Positions 47,586 to 56,930 of a stretch of 64,000 bases of DNA are shown in pieces. The notes under the pieces are model-generated. The model was not told the origin of the DNA, searched no databases, and worked only from the letters and a program-made list of their open reading frames with translations. This stretch comes from Lysobacter enzymogenes (GTDB lineage: Bacteria > Pseudomonadota > Gammaproteobacteria > Xanthomonadales > Xanthomonadaceae). The number at the start of each line of letters is the position of its first letter. Positions within the stretch are counted from its first letter, which is position 1. The stretch is from assembly GCF_900106525.1 (NCBI RefSeq), contig NZ_FNOG01000004.1, positions 457,286-521,285 on the forward strand. The letters are read 5' to 3'. A program made the position numbers and the translations under genes.

Positions 47586-48131
47586 CTAGGCGAGCCGCGC
47601 TTCGCTCTCGCGCAGGTAATGCTCGACCACTTCGTCGAACCGCTGCGGGTCGTAGCGCAGGCTGTTGGTGTAGACGATCACCGGCGAGCCGGCGGTCTGG
47701 TGCGCGGACAGCATGCGCCGATAGAGGCGATGATCGCGGTGCGCGGCGAGGAAGCGGTCGGCGTCCTTGAGCACGACCTTGTAGCCGTGCAAGGCCGGAT
47801 CGGTGAAGTCGTAGTACGGCTCGACGCGGTCGATGTCGCGCCAGGCGATGCGGATAGCGCCATTCAAGTCCAGGCCCTCGGGGCCGGCCCGCAGCGGGCT
47901 GCCGCCGCGCAGTTTCGCCGCGCCGAACGCGGCCAGGCCCAGGAACAAGGCGCCGCCCAGTCCCACCGCCGGATAGAAGATGCGCGGATCGCGCAGCATC
48001 GCCCGGGCGCTGTCCGGGTCGGGACCGCGCAGCAGCAGATAGGCGCAGGCGATGCCCAGCGCGAGCAGGAACGCCACCGCCGACAGGATCCGCAGCTTGT
48101 CGATTTCGGCGCGAAAGGTCGGGTGATTCAT
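47586..48131 (-). CDS. STM3941-like membrane protein with two N-terminal membrane segments
   Basis: 181 residues: two hydrophobic segments (about 12-34 and 50-72), then a PH-like cytosolic domain with GPEGLDLNGAIRIAWRDIDRVEPY, the pattern of the STM3941 family (GLxD...ipW.dI). It ends with VIVYTNSLRYDPQRFDEVVEHYL. Function unknown. ATG at 48131. Confidence 0.7.
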   Translation of the reverse strand: MNHPTFRAEIDKLRILSAVAFLLALGIACAYLLLRGPDPDSARAMLRDPRIFYPAVGLGGALFLGLAAFGAAKLRGGSPLRAGPEGLDLNGAIRIAWRDIDRVEPYYDFTDPALHGYKVVLKDADRFLAAHRDHRLYRRMLSAHQTAGSPVIVYTNSLRYDPQRFDEVVEHYLRESEARLA

Positions 48132-48319
48132 GCGGCGGCCTCTGAGTCCTTCGGCGGCCCGGCGCGAGATCGCGGCCGGGTGTCCTTGATGGGCTTCGCA
48201 CAAAACCGGCACGGCTCGGCGCGACCCGGCCGCAGCGTAGCACGCAGCACCGGCGGCGACGCGCGGCCGCCGCGCCGCCGGTCCGCGTCGGGCGGCGCGG
48301 CGCGATCAATGCAGCGCGA

Positions 48320-48931
48320 TCAACGCACCGGCAAGGCCAGCACCTGCGCGGTATGCATCACTTCGCCGAAGGTGTCGGCGATCGACGCCAGCGCGGCGCG
48401 ATGCAGGTCCGCATGCGCCAGCACCGTGCCATCGCCGTTGTCGAGATCGCGGGTGGCGCAGGCGTCGCCGGCGACGATCACCTCGAAACCCAGCGGCACC
48501 GCGTCGCGCGCGGCGCCGGCGACGCAGGCGTGGGTCATCAATCCCGCGATCACCAAGGTGTCGATGCCGGCCTGCTTGAGTTGCTGTTCGATGTCGGTGG
48601 TCGGAAACACGCTGACCGAGGTCTTGCGCACCACGCGATGGTGCGCGGCCGGCTGCAGTTCGGCGTGGAAGCGCACGCCGTCGCCGTTCTCGGCGAACAC
48701 CGGCGCATCGGGCGGGGTCACATGCTGGATATGGAAGACCGGCAGGCCGTGGGCATCGGCGTGCTCGACCAGCGCGCGCGCGTTGCGCAGCGCCGCAGCG
48801 CCGCCCGGTAGCGGCATGCGGCCGCTGAAGTATTCGTTCTGGAAATCGACGACGAGCAGCGCGGTGCGGCCGGCGGCGAGCGATTGCGGCGCGGCGGCGC
48901 CGCCGATGGTGCGCAGGGTGGGATGGTTCAT
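48320..48931 (-). CDS. Isochorismatase-like cysteine hydrolase
   Basis: A 203-residue alpha/beta hydrolase of the isochorismatase family with the Asp-Lys-Cys triad: LLVVDFQNEYF, HRVVRKTSVSVF and GLMTHACVAGAARDA. The cis-peptide region and length fit nicotinamidase-like or biuret/oxamate-type hydrolases; the substrate cannot be told. Lies upstream in the same direction as an AraC regulator gene (49178-50101), 246 bp apart, suggesting control by it. Confidence 0.88.
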   Translation of the reverse strand: MNHPTLRTIGGAAAPQSLAAGRTALLVVDFQNEYFSGRMPLPGGAAALRNARALVEHADAHGLPVFHIQHVTPPDAPVFAENGDGVRFHAELQPAAHHRVVRKTSVSVFPTTDIEQQLKQAGIDTLVIAGLMTHACVAGAARDAVPLGFEVIVAGDACATRDLDNGDGTVLAHADLHRAALASIADTFGEVMHTAQVLALPVR

Positions 48932-49177
48932 GGGCAACTCCTTGCAGGATCGAACGAAACGCGCGCCCGTCCGACGGCGCTTCGGCCTTCGGTTCGATTC
49001 GTGTCGGGGCGCGCGGCGATGGCGGTCCGAATCGCTGCGCGTGCGGCAGGCGATCAACGGACGCAGCGCAATGTAGGCCAGCGTCCGCGGCGCGGCCATT
49101 AAGCCGAGTGCTGGGCGTTTAAACGATCGTCCACGGCCGCTGCGGCGCGGCGCTCAAGCCGGAGGTCTTGCCCGGAC

Positions 49178-50101
49178 TCACACCGCCTCGCCCGCTCCTG
49201 CGCGCCGGCGCGCGGCGCCCGGCGGTTCTCCGGCGATGCTGCGGAACGCGAGGTGCATCCCCACCACCGAGGCATAGCCGACCTGCTCGGCCACGGCTTC
49301 CTGCGACAGTTCGGTGCTGCGCAGCAGCCGCCGCGCTTCGGCCACGCGGATGCGCGCCAGGTGCCGCGCCGGCGGTTCGCCGACCAGCGCGTTGAAGCGC
49401 GCCGACAAGGCCGACTTCGACAGGCCGGCGTGCGCGGCCAGTTCGTCCAGCGAGCATTTCTCGCCGAAGTGGGTGTACATGTAGTACAGGCAGCGCGCGA
49501 TGCGCGGATCGCGCAAGGCGGTGTCGGCCTGCTCCTCGCCCGCGCGCACCGCGCCGGCGACGGCCAGTTCCAGCGCCAGCGCGTAGATCAGTTCCAGCGC
49601 GCGCAGCAGCACCGGATTGCGCAACGCGGCGGTGCGTTCGAGTTCGCGGCTGAGCCCGTGCAGCGCGTGGCTCAGCATCGGCTCGCCGGCGATGGCCGCG
49701 GCCGGCGCGATCATGATCGCGCCGAACAGCCGGCACAGCGGCATCGCGCTGGTCGCGTCGTAGTGCAGGCCGGCGCACAGCGCGCGCGGCGCGGTCTCGC
49801 CTTGCGCGCCGGCGGCATCGCCGCGCAGCAGCGCTGCGGGCAATTCGGCGTCGGCCGCGGCGCCGGCCATGCGTTCGGCCACGCTGTGCGGCAGCAGCGC
49901 GAGATCGCCTTGCTCCAGCACCAGCGTGCGGCCGCGATCGTCGAGTTCGATGCGGCCGCGCGCGGCGTACACGAACAGGGCGTTCGCAGAATCCGCGCCG
50001 CCCTCGCGCCAACGCTGCGGTCGGTTGGTTTCGCACACGAAGCGCGCTTCCAGCCGGACCCGGGTCAGCAAGGCGATCAGCAGGTCGGCGTGTTGCTGCA
50101 T
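49178..50101 (-). CDS. AraC-family regulator with cupin sensor
   Basis: A 307-residue regulator. N-terminal cupin-like part (LLTRVRLEARFVCETNRPQRW, FVYAARGRIELDDRGRTLVLEQGDLALLP). C-terminal double helix-turn-helix: CSLDELAAHAGLSKSALSARFNALVGEPPARHLARIRVAEARRLL, then SQEAVAEQVGYASVVGMHLAFRSIAGEPP. Such cupin-AraC proteins often control detoxification or hydrolase genes. ATG at 50101. It is on the same strand as the hydrolase gene downstream. Confidence 0.9.
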   Translation of the reverse strand: MQQHADLLIALLTRVRLEARFVCETNRPQRWREGGADSANALFVYAARGRIELDDRGRTLVLEQGDLALLPHSVAERMAGAAADAELPAALLRGDAAGAQGETAPRALCAGLHYDATSAMPLCRLFGAIMIAPAAAIAGEPMLSHALHGLSRELERTAALRNPVLLRALELIYALALELAVAGAVRAGEEQADTALRDPRIARCLYYMYTHFGEKCSLDELAAHAGLSKSALSARFNALVGEPPARHLARIRVAEARRLLRSTELSQEAVAEQVGYASVVGMHLAFRSIAGEPPGAARRRAGAGEAV

Positions 50102-50248
50102 GAGGCGATCGGGCGGGCGCACGGTGCGGGTGCGCCGACGATAAGCCAGCCGGCGCGCGCTTGTCAGCCGCCACGCGCGCAACCGGCCGGTGCGGCAACA
50201 TCGCGCGCCGGAGCGGCGCCGGTCGCGCAATTACTCGGCAATAGCCCG

Positions 50249-50325
50249 GAAACGGCGCGGCTGCGAAACGGCGCGCCTCAGAAACAGCGCGGCCCAAAAC
50301 AACGCGCCTCAAAAACAACGCGGAC
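50249..50325. repeat. Imperfect tandem 16-bp repeats
   Basis: About five imperfect units of a GAAACRGCGCGSCTSM-type 16-mer lie end to end and run into the terminator stem at 50319. No coding function apparent. The 273-bp gap 50102-50374 holds only this and the terminator. Confidence 0.65.
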
Positions 50326-50346
50326 GCGGCCCACGCCGCGTCCGCG
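50311..50346 (-). terminator. Rho-independent terminator of the 50375 gene
   Basis: A perfect 12-bp stem (50319-50330 with 50335-50346), CCAC loop, and on the minus strand a T-tract from 50311-50315. It lies 28 bp beyond the stop codon. Confidence 0.88.
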
Positions 50347-50374
50347 CGCTGCGACCGCTAAGCGCCGGCCGCGC

Positions 50375-50866
50375 TCAGTACGAACCCACCGGCCGCGGCC
50401 GCGGCTCGAACATCGGCACGGTCACGCCCTGAGCCGGGCGGCCGTCGGCTTTCCACACCAGCGTCTCGGGCGGGAAATCTTCCTTGCGCGTCATCGCGTC
50501 GATCTGCTTGGCGATCAGCTTCGCCGCGCCCTCGACCTCCGGATTCCAGGCGAACACGCCGACCTGGCCGTACCACACCGCCGGCGCGGCGGCGTCGAGG
50601 CGGCGATCCGGACACATCGTGTAGTTGCGCTGCGCCAGCACCCGCAGCGCGCCGACCGGGACCGCGCGCACGCCCGGCGTGGTGCGTTCCTTGGAATGGC
50701 CGGGGCACAGGCGCGAGGCCTTGGCGATGGCCGCTTCGTAGACTTCGTTGTCGCTCTGGGCGTGGGCGGCGCCGGCGCCGAGCAGCAGCGCGAGCGCGAG
50801 CGGGAACAGGCGGCGGGGCGAGGCGGAACGCGCGCGGACACGACGCGACGGGGTAAAGCTCGGCAT
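50375..50866 (-). CDS. Secreted protein of unknown function
   Basis: 163 residues with an Arg-rich n-region and a signal peptide ending GAGAAHAQ. The mature part begins SDNEVYEAAIAKASRLCPGHSKERTTPGVRAVPVGALRVLAQRNYTMC and has two Cys likely to pair, then VWYGQVGVFAWNPEVEGAAKLIAKQIDAMTRKEDFP and a Pro/Arg-rich end. No family recognised. ATG at 50866 with AAGGAG upstream; terminator directly downstream, so it is monocistronic. Confidence 0.72.
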   Translation of the reverse strand: MPSFTPSRRVRARSASPRRLFPLALALLLGAGAAHAQSDNEVYEAAIAKASRLCPGHSKERTTPGVRAVPVGALRVLAQRNYTMCPDRRLDAAAPAVWYGQVGVFAWNPEVEGAAKLIAKQIDAMTRKEDFPPETLVWKADGRPAQGVTVPMFEPRPRPVGSY

Positions 50867-51100
50867 GGCGAAACTCCTTGTTCGACGACTGCGAGGGGCA
50901 TCGGGGGATGCCCGCGGGGCAAGGCCCCGGCGCCGATCCGATCGGCGCGCGCTGGGGCCGCCGGCAGGATAGCCAATGCCTTCGCCGGGAATGTAAGCGC
51001 AACGTGAGCCTGGACGGCGGCGTGCGCCGGGGATGGCGAGAGCGCACTTCGATGGCGACGCCGGCGCACATCGAAGCAACGCCGCGCAGGTTTCGCGCAC

Positions 51101-51127
51101 AAAAAAGGAGGGGCTTTCGCCCCTCCT
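51101..51127 (-). terminator. Rho-independent terminator of the autotransporter gene
   Basis: Stem AGGAGGGGC/GCCCCTCCT (51106-51114 with 51119-51127), loop TTTC, six A on the plus strand giving the T-tract on the minus strand. A second GC-rich hairpin at 51144-51166 lies between it and the stop. The rest of 50867-51177 shows no gene. Confidence 0.92.
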
Positions 51128-51177
51128 GCGTCTGTTCCAGGCCGGCCCGGAGCGACGCTCCGGGCCGTAGCGCGCGC

Positions 51178-54100
51178 TCAGCGAGCGCCGTCGCTGCTGC
51201 CGGTGCGCTGCGTGCCGGTTTCGCCGGCCGGCGCATCGCCGCCCGCAGGCGCCGCCGCCATCGCCGAAGCGGCGCCGAAGCCGCTGGCCGGCGAGTACGA
51301 CAGCAACAGGCCGAAGCTGGTGCCGGCGTCCAGGCCGCTGGCGTGCTGGCGGCGCAGCAGCAACGACAGGCGCCAGCGCCGCGCCAGTTCCATGTCCAGG
51401 CCCGCGCCGTAGCTCAGCGCGTTGTCGCCGTAGCTGCGCATACGCAGCAGGTAGTCGTTGGCGGCCGGCAGGATCACGTAGTTCAGGCGCACGTCGCTGC
51501 GGTCTTCCAGCGCCTGGCGGTACTCGATCGTCCAGTACGGGCGGAACACGTTGCCGCGCGTGGTCAGGATCGGGAAGCTGCCTTCCAGGCCGAGCGCGGC
51601 GCCGCTGTTTTCCACCGTCTGCGAGCCGTAGCTGAGGTCGTAGATGCCCAGCCCGGTTTCGCGGTAGCCGTCGAGCTTGGTGCGGCTGCCGTCGAGGCGG
51701 CCGTAACCGGTCAGCAGCACGCCGCCGGCGCTGGTGTGCTCGTAACCGGCGGTGAGCGTGCCGAACACCTGGTCGCCTTCGCGGTCGGCGCGGGCGATGG
51801 CGCCGGCGGTGGCGCTGAAGCGGCGGATGTCGAAGTCCAGCCGGCCCCAGCCGAGGATGCCGTCGACGAACCAGCGCTCGCTCGGCCGCCACAGGCCGTA
51901 CAGCGACAACGCGCGCTGCTTGGCTTCCAGCTTGGAGCGGCCGTCGTCGAGGTCGGTGTCGTTCCAGCCGAAGCCGCCGGCGACGCCGAGCAGGAAGCGC
52001 TCGCCCATGCGCCAGTCGGCGCCGACGGTGACGCCGTCGCTCTGGAAGTCGAAGCCGTCGCTGCGCGCGTTGCGGTCGCGCTGGCCGCTGCTGACAGTGC
52101 CGGCGGTCCACACGCCCCAGCCCTGCGGCAGGCGCGAGCCGTCGATCTGCGCGATCTGCTCGCCGCTCAGCGACATCCCGCCGCCCGAGCGGCTGTTCAC
52201 GCTCAGCGCCAGGCCGTTGCTGGAACGGTTGGCGCCGGCGTAACGCTGCTGGCGCAGGCGGTCGTTGATGTTGGACTGCTGCGCGGCGGCGAAGCGCACG
52301 CTGGCGTCGGCCTGCGCCTGCAGGCCGCCGACCACGCTGGGATCGCGGGTCGGGTCGGGCCGGTCGGCGACGGTCAGCACCAGGCTGACGCTGCCCTGCA
52401 GATAGTTCGGCGTCGCCGCCTGGGTCGCGGTCAACGTCGCCGTGCCGGGGCCGACGATGGTCACGCGGCGTCCGCTCACCGTCGCCACCGAGGTGTTCGA
52501 GCTGGCGAAGGTGAAGGCGCCGCTGCTGTTGCTGCTCGGGTTCGGCAGGTCGAACGCGGCTTCGCCGAGGGTCTTGGCGAGGTCGCCGATCCACGACAGC
52601 GTCGGCGTCGCGCCGCCGATCACCACCTGCAGCGCGACTTGCGGCGCGGCGGTGTAGCTGACGTTGCCGGCCTGGTCCGCGGTCAGCGAACAAGTGCCCG
52701 CGGCGAGCATCGCCACGGTGCTGCCGCTGACCGTGCACACCGCCGGCGAGGCGCTGGCGAACGTGACCGGATTGCCCGAGGCGCCGCCGTTGGCCGAGAC
52801 CGCGAAGCTGCCGCCCGGCGTGTACACCGGCGTCGCCGGATTCGCGGCGAAGTTGCTGATCGCCTGCGCCGCGGCGCCGATGGTCACGTTCAACGACACC
52901 TGCGCGGCGGCGCTGTAGTTGCTGTCGCCGGCCTGGTTCGCGGTCAAGCCGCAGGTGCCCGCGCTGAGCATGGTCACGCTGCTGCCGCTGACCGTGCACA
53001 CCGCGGCGGTGGTGCTGGCGAACACCACCGGGCTGGTCGAGGCGCCCGGCGTGGCCGAAACCGCGAAGCTGCCGCCGGCGGCGAACACCGGCGCGGCCGG
53101 ATTGGCGGCGAAACCGGTGATGGTCTGCGCGGCCAGGCCGATGGCGACGTTCAAGTTCACCTGCGGCGAAGCGCTGTAGTTGCCGTCGCCGGCCTGGTTC
53201 GCGGTCAGCGCGCAGTTGCCCGCGCCGAGCATCGACACGGTGTTGCCGGCGACGGTGCACAGCGCCGGCGTGGTGCTGGCGAATACCACCGGGCTGGTCG
53301 ACAGGCCCGGCGTGGCCGACACGGTGAAGCTGCCGCCCGGCGCGTACACCGGCGCGGCGGGGTTGGCGGCGAAGTTGCTGATCGACTGGGTCGCCGCGCC
53401 GATGGTCACGTTCAAGCTCGCCTGCGGCGCGGCGGCGTAGTTGCCGTTGCCGGCCTGATCGGCGGTGAGCGCGCAGGTGCCGGCGCTGTGGATGGTCGCG
53501 GTGTTGCCGCTGAGCGTGCACACGCTGGCGCTGGTGCTGGCGAAGGTCACCGGATTGCCCGAGGCGCCGCCCGTAGCGGAAACGGTGAAGGTGCCGCCCG
53601 GCGAATACACCGGCGCGGCCGGGTTGGCGGCGAAGGCGGAGATCGCCTGCGCGGCCTGGCCGATGGTCACGTTCAAGTTCGCCTGCGGCGCGGCGCTGTA
53701 ATTGGCGTTGCCGGCCTGGTTGGCGGTCAGCCCGCACGCGCCTGCGGCGAGCATGGTGACGGTGCTGCCTGCGACCGTGCACACCGCCGGCGTGGTGCTG
53801 GCGAACACCACCGGGTTGCCCGAGGCGCCGCCGCTGGCCGACACAGTGAACGCGCCGCCCGGCGCATAGGTCGGCGCGGCCGGATTGGCGGCGAACGCGG
53901 TGATGGCCTGCGTCCCCTGGGCGATGACCAGGGTGTAGGCGCGGGTGCCGCTGAAGCCGTTGTTGGCGGTGGCCTGGGCGGTGAAGTTGAACGAGCCCGC
54001 CGCGGTCGGCGTGCCGCTCAGCGTGCCTGCGCCCGACAGGGTCAGCCCGGCCGGCAAGGCGCCGGCGCTGATCGCGAAGGTGTAAGGCGCGACGCCGCCG

Positions 54101-55431
54101 TTGCCGCTGCTGGCGCTGAGCGTCTGCGAATACGCGGTGGCGAGCGCGCCGTTGGGCAAGGTCGCCGGCGCGATCGCGACCGTCACCGTGGTGCAGGTCA
54201 GCGCGACGTTGCTCACGTCCGCGGCGATCGCCGCGCCGCTGGCCGGCGCGACCGAACACAACTGCCCGGCCGGCGCGCTGAGCACGCTGACGTTCCAGTT
54301 CGCGCCCTGCGGCAAGCGGGTGGGGAAAACGAAGGTATTGGCGGCCTGGGCCACCACCACCTGCTGACTGCTGGCCGGATTGGTCGCCGCCAGTTGCAGG
54401 GTGACCGGGCCGGTCTGGCCGGCCGCGGTGCCGCCGACCGAATACTGCGGCGAGGCGAAGCAGATCAGCGCCGCGCCGTTGCCGGCCTGCACGCCGTTGT
54501 TGATCGACACCGCGGACAAGCCGGTCGCGCCCGAGCTGCCGCCCGCGCCGCCGCCGCCGCCGCCGTTCCAGTTCTGCTGGCAGCCGGTGGTGCCCACGCC
54601 CGCTCCGCCGCCGCCCGCGCCGACCGTGGCGCCGCCGCCGCCGCCGCCGCCGAAGCCGGCGCCTACGAACGAACCGGAGAAGTTGAACGAGCTACCGCCG
54701 TTGCCGTTGGCCGCGTTGCCGGCCGTGGCCGGGAAGCTGCCGCAACCAGCGCCGCCGGCGCCGCCGGTACCGACGCTGCCGCCACCGCCGCCGAACGGGC
54801 CGGGGCCGCCGGGCACGGTCGCGCCCGCGCCACCGGTGCCGCCGCCGCCGACGCCGCCGGCGCCGCCGGCGATCACGTTGGCGGTGCTCCAACCGGCGTT
54901 GCCGCCGCCACCGCCGCCGCCGGCGATGGCGACGCGGTTGCCGATGCCGTTGCCGCCGAGGCGCAGGTCGGTGCCGCCGCCGCCGATGCCGTCCACGCCC
55001 TGGCCGACGCCGCCGGGGTTGACCGCCTGCGAGCCCTGCCCGCCGACCCAGATCGACAAGGTCGCGCCCGGCGTCACCGCCAGGGTGCCGCGCACGCGTC
55101 CGCCGAGGCCGCCGGTGCCGCCGGGAGAATTGGGACTGCCGCCGATGGTGCCGGCGCCGCTGCGCCCGGCCCCGCCTTGCGCGCCGCTGAGGTACACGGT
55201 CAGCGATTGCACGCCGGACGGGACGGTCAAGACCTGCTCGCCGCCGGTGAAGCCGAACGCCGCCGGCGTCTCGCCGACCGCGCAGCTCTGCGCCTGGGCC
55301 GCGCCGGCCAGGCCCAGGCCCGGCAGCAGCAGCCAACCCCACCACGCGGCGCGACGCCGCCCCTGGCGTGCCCGCAGGCCCGCATCCAACGACGCGCCCG
55401 CGCGCTTCGTCCCACCCATCGAACCGATCAT
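51178..55431 (-). CDS. Autotransporter adhesin-like protein with Gly-rich, Ig-like and tandem-repeat passenger
   Basis: A 1417-residue surface protein. Order: long basic n-region and signal peptide (to about 48); a Gly-rich passenger (about 60-340, GGGGGGG tracts); a putative Ig domain (ATLPNGALATAYSQTLSASSGNGGVAPYTFAISAGALPAGL); five 87-residue repeats (from about 507 to 941). Another Ig-like module follows (QTL-type, GGATPTLSWIGDLAKTLGEAAF), then a linker and a C-terminal autotransporter beta-barrel of about 280 residues (DGFDFQSDGVTVGADWRM, GVAGGFGWNDTDLDDGRSK). Each repeat has two Cys, unusual in autotransporter passengers. AGGGGACAAC before the ATG at 55431 decides the start. Terminates at 51101. 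Function likely adhesion or cell-cell contact; inferred. Confidence 0.85.
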   Translation of the reverse strand: MIGSMGGTKRAGASLDAGLRARQGRRRAAWWGWLLLPGLGLAGAAQAQSCAVGETPAAFGFTGGEQVLTVPSGVQSLTVYLSGAQGGAGRSGAGTIGGSPNSPGGTGGLGGRVRGTLAVTPGATLSIWVGGQGSQAVNPGGVGQGVDGIGGGGTDLRLGGNGIGNRVAIAGGGGGGGNAGWSTANVIAGGAGGVGGGGTGGAGATVPGGPGPFGGGGGSVGTGGAGGAGCGSFPATAGNAANGNGGSSFNFSGSFVGAGFGGGGGGGATVGAGGGGAGVGTTGCQQNWNGGGGGGAGGSSGATGLSAVSINNGVQAGNGAALICFASPQYSVGGTAAGQTGPVTLQLAATNPASSQQVVVAQAANTFVFPTRLPQGANWNVSVLSAPAGQLCSVAPASGAAIAADVSNVALTCTTVTVAIAPATLPNGALATAYSQTLSASSGNGGVAPYTFAISAGALPAGLTLSGAGTLSGTPTAAGSFNFTAQATANNGFSGTRAYTLVIAQGTQAITAFAANPAAPTYAPGGAFTVSASGGASGNPVVFASTTPAVCTVAGSTVTMLAAGACGLTANQAGNANYSAAPQANLNVTIGQAAQAISAFAANPAAPVYSPGGTFTVSATGGASGNPVTFASTSASVCTLSGNTATIHSAGTCALTADQAGNGNYAAAPQASLNVTIGAATQSISNFAANPAAPVYAPGGSFTVSATPGLSTSPVVFASTTPALCTVAGNTVSMLGAGNCALTANQAGDGNYSASPQVNLNVAIGLAAQTITGFAANPAAPVFAAGGSFAVSATPGASTSPVVFASTTAAVCTVSGSSVTMLSAGTCGLTANQAGDSNYSAAAQVSLNVTIGAAAQAISNFAANPATPVYTPGGSFAVSANGGASGNPVTFASASPAVCTVSGSTVAMLAAGTCSLTADQAGNVSYTAAPQVALQVVIGGATPTLSWIGDLAKTLGEAAFDLPNPSSNSSGAFTFASSNTSVATVSGRRVTIVGPGTATLTATQAATPNYLQGSVSLVLTVADRPDPTRDPSVVGGLQAQADASVRFAAAQQSNINDRLRQQRYAGANRSSNGLALSVNSRSGGGMSLSGEQIAQIDGSRLPQGWGVWTAGTVSSGQRDRNARSDGFDFQSDGVTVGADWRMGERFLLGVAGGFGWNDTDLDDGRSKLEAKQRALSLYGLWRPSERWFVDGILGWGRLDFDIRRFSATAGAIARADREGDQVFGTLTAGYEHTSAGGVLLTGYGRLDGSRTKLDGYRETGLGIYDLSYGSQTVENSGAALGLEGSFPILTTRGNVFRPYWTIEYRQALEDRSDVRLNYVILPAANDYLLRMRSYGDNALSYGAGLDMELARRWRLSLLLRRQHASGLDAGTSFGLLLSYSPASGFGAASAMAAAPAGGDAPAGETGTQRTGSSDGAR
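52609..53913 (-). repeat. Five in-frame 261-bp tandem repeats in the autotransporter gene
   Basis: Five consecutive units of exactly 261 bp, each starting (on the minus strand) at a [TA]Q-[ATS]I-x-x-FAANPA codon series and ending near VTIG. Each 87-residue unit carries the motif FAANPAxPVYxPGGxF and a Cys pair (xCTVxGxTVxML...CxLTAxQAG). Confidence 0.9.
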
Positions 55432-55876
55432 GTTGTCCCCTGACGGGCCGCTGCTCAGCGGCGCCCGTTGCCGGACCGCGGTGTGCGGCCCTGCCATCCC
55501 GATCCCCTGACGACGCCAGCCCCTGGCGCGCCCCGATTGCGAGCCGGGCGCAGCGCCCGGTTCGCTTACGTCCACGGCCGTCGCTGAAGCGGCCGTCCGG
55601 ACGTCACTGCGGCCTGGAATCCCAGGCTTCTTTCCCCGTTAACGCGGAATAAGCGCAATTCAGGCCACTTATTCGAACTCCTTGTACGCATTATTCATGC
55701 TTAAAAACATCATCGGAGCGACGCGCGGCCACATCGACCGACCATCGGTAGATGCAGGGGCCGTGCAAGGCGGACGCGCGCCCGCAGCGCCCGGCGCAGG
55801 CGCCGAAATCGCACAGGCCTGGGCTAAAGTGGCGCCCGCGGCGCCGCTGCGCGCGCCGGACCACAGGGGATCACCG
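55432..55876. other. Divergent control region of the autotransporter and 55877 genes
   Basis: 445 bp, with an AT-richer core at 55625-55720 that is the likeliest promoter zone. A small inverted repeat GCCTGG-AATC-CCAGGC lies at 55612-55627. No gene is supported. Confidence 0.45.
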
Positions 55877-56464
55877 ATGAAACGTCCGCTCATCCGGCTG
55901 CTGGCGCTGGCGCCGTTGCTGTGGCTGTGCACGGCCAGCCACGCCCAGACCCGCGCCGAGCCGGGGCTGCAACGGGTGGTGGCCTACTTCCTCGACGTGT
56001 TCTACGTCCGCCATGCCATGAACCAGAGCCTGGAACAGGGCGCCGCCGACGAACCCGAGCTTCGCGCCCTGATCGGCGGGGCGTTCGCGCAGTTCGACCC
56101 CGACGCGCTCGCCGGCCGGATCGCCGACGGCCTGGCGCCGTCGCTGCCGGCCGAGGACGCCCGCGCCTGCGCGGCCTTCGTCGACTCCGCCGACGGCGCC
56201 GCGCTGCGCGGCGCCAGCCGCAAGGCCGGCGTCCCCGACCGGCTGGTGGCCGAGCTCGAAGCGCTGCCGCAAGCGCAACAGCAGGCGGTCATCGCCTTCC
56301 TGTCGTCGGACTGCAGCAAGCGCGTGCAGGCCTTCATGGTCTCGGCGCAGGGCAAGCAGATCACCGGCGACTACGGCAAGTACCTGACCTGCGACTACAT
56401 CGCGCGCAACGACGCCGCCAAGCTGAAGATCCTCAAGCAACACGGGCAGTGCCCGCAGCACTGA
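55877..56464 (+). CDS. Secreted protein, possibly DUF2059-like
   Basis: 195 residues with a signal peptide (LLALAPLLWLCTASHAQ). The mature protein is all helical: RVVAYFLDVFYVRHAMNQSLEQG, then SLPAEDARACAAFVDSADGAALRGASRKAG, resembling the AFYxSpaG helix pair of DUF2059 proteins. A Cys-rich C-terminal half follows (SDCSKRV, LTCDYI, GQCPQH). AGGGGA precedes the ATG at 55877. Function unknown; DUF2059 relation is tentative. Confidence 0.65.
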   Translation: MKRPLIRLLALAPLLWLCTASHAQTRAEPGLQRVVAYFLDVFYVRHAMNQSLEQGAADEPELRALIGGAFAQFDPDALAGRIADGLAPSLPAEDARACAAFVDSADGAALRGASRKAGVPDRLVAELEALPQAQQQAVIAFLSSDCSKRVQAFMVSAQGKQITGDYGKYLTCDYIARNDAAKLKILKQHGQCPQH

Positions 56465-56746
56465 ACCGGCTCCGACCGGAACCGACGAACGCCCGGCCGC
56501 CACGCGGCCGGCGCTGCGCGCAGCGGCCCGGCGACCGCTTCGCCGGCCCGCGCACCCGCCCGCACGCGGGCGCGGCAACACGCGCAACCCCAGCGGCCTC
56601 ACCCGCACAACCATCGCCCCTGCCGTGAAAGCGCCCCCCTGGCTACAATAGGGCGATGGCGTGGTGTCGCGTCCCGTGATGCACGGGCTCGGTTCCGGAA
56701 CCGCCCGGCTCCCGGAGAACCCGTATAAGCCATTGATTTCAAAGCC

Positions 56747-56823
56747 GGCCCCGTAGCTCAGCTGGATAGAGCATCCCCCTCCTAAGGGGAAGGTCACACG
56801 TTCGAATCGTGTCGGGGTCGCCA
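56747..56823 (+). tRNA. tRNA-Arg(CCT)
   Basis: A 77-nt cloverleaf with encoded CCA. Acceptor GGCCCCG/CGGGGTC (one G-T pair), D-arm GCTCAGCTGGATAGAGC, anticodon stem TCCCC/GGGGA around CTCCTAA, so anticodon CCT for AGG. Confidence 0.95.
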
Positions 56824-56930
56824 CCTTCCGGCGCGACGCGCCGCCGCCATTGCGGCCCGCGCGTCGCCGTCGCAACCAGTTCAATCCGTTCGCCACGCCC
56901 CCCGGCGTGCCACCACATGGAGCTTTCGGT

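Noticed and set aside
50249-50325. Possible CRISPR array
   Set aside because: Units are only 16 bp, imperfect and abutting with no spacers; no cas genes in the window.
50878-55443. A 1521-codon open frame on the plus strand opposite the autotransporter
   Set aside because: Product is Ala/Arg/Gly/His-rich low complexity without domains. It exists because the antisense of GC-rich repeats lacks stops; signal peptide, barrel and terminator support the minus-strand gene.
55669-55710. Short minus-strand leader peptide MFLSMNNAYKEFE
   Set aside because: No ribosome-binding site before it and 240 bp from the autotransporter start; chance frame in an AT-richer stretch.
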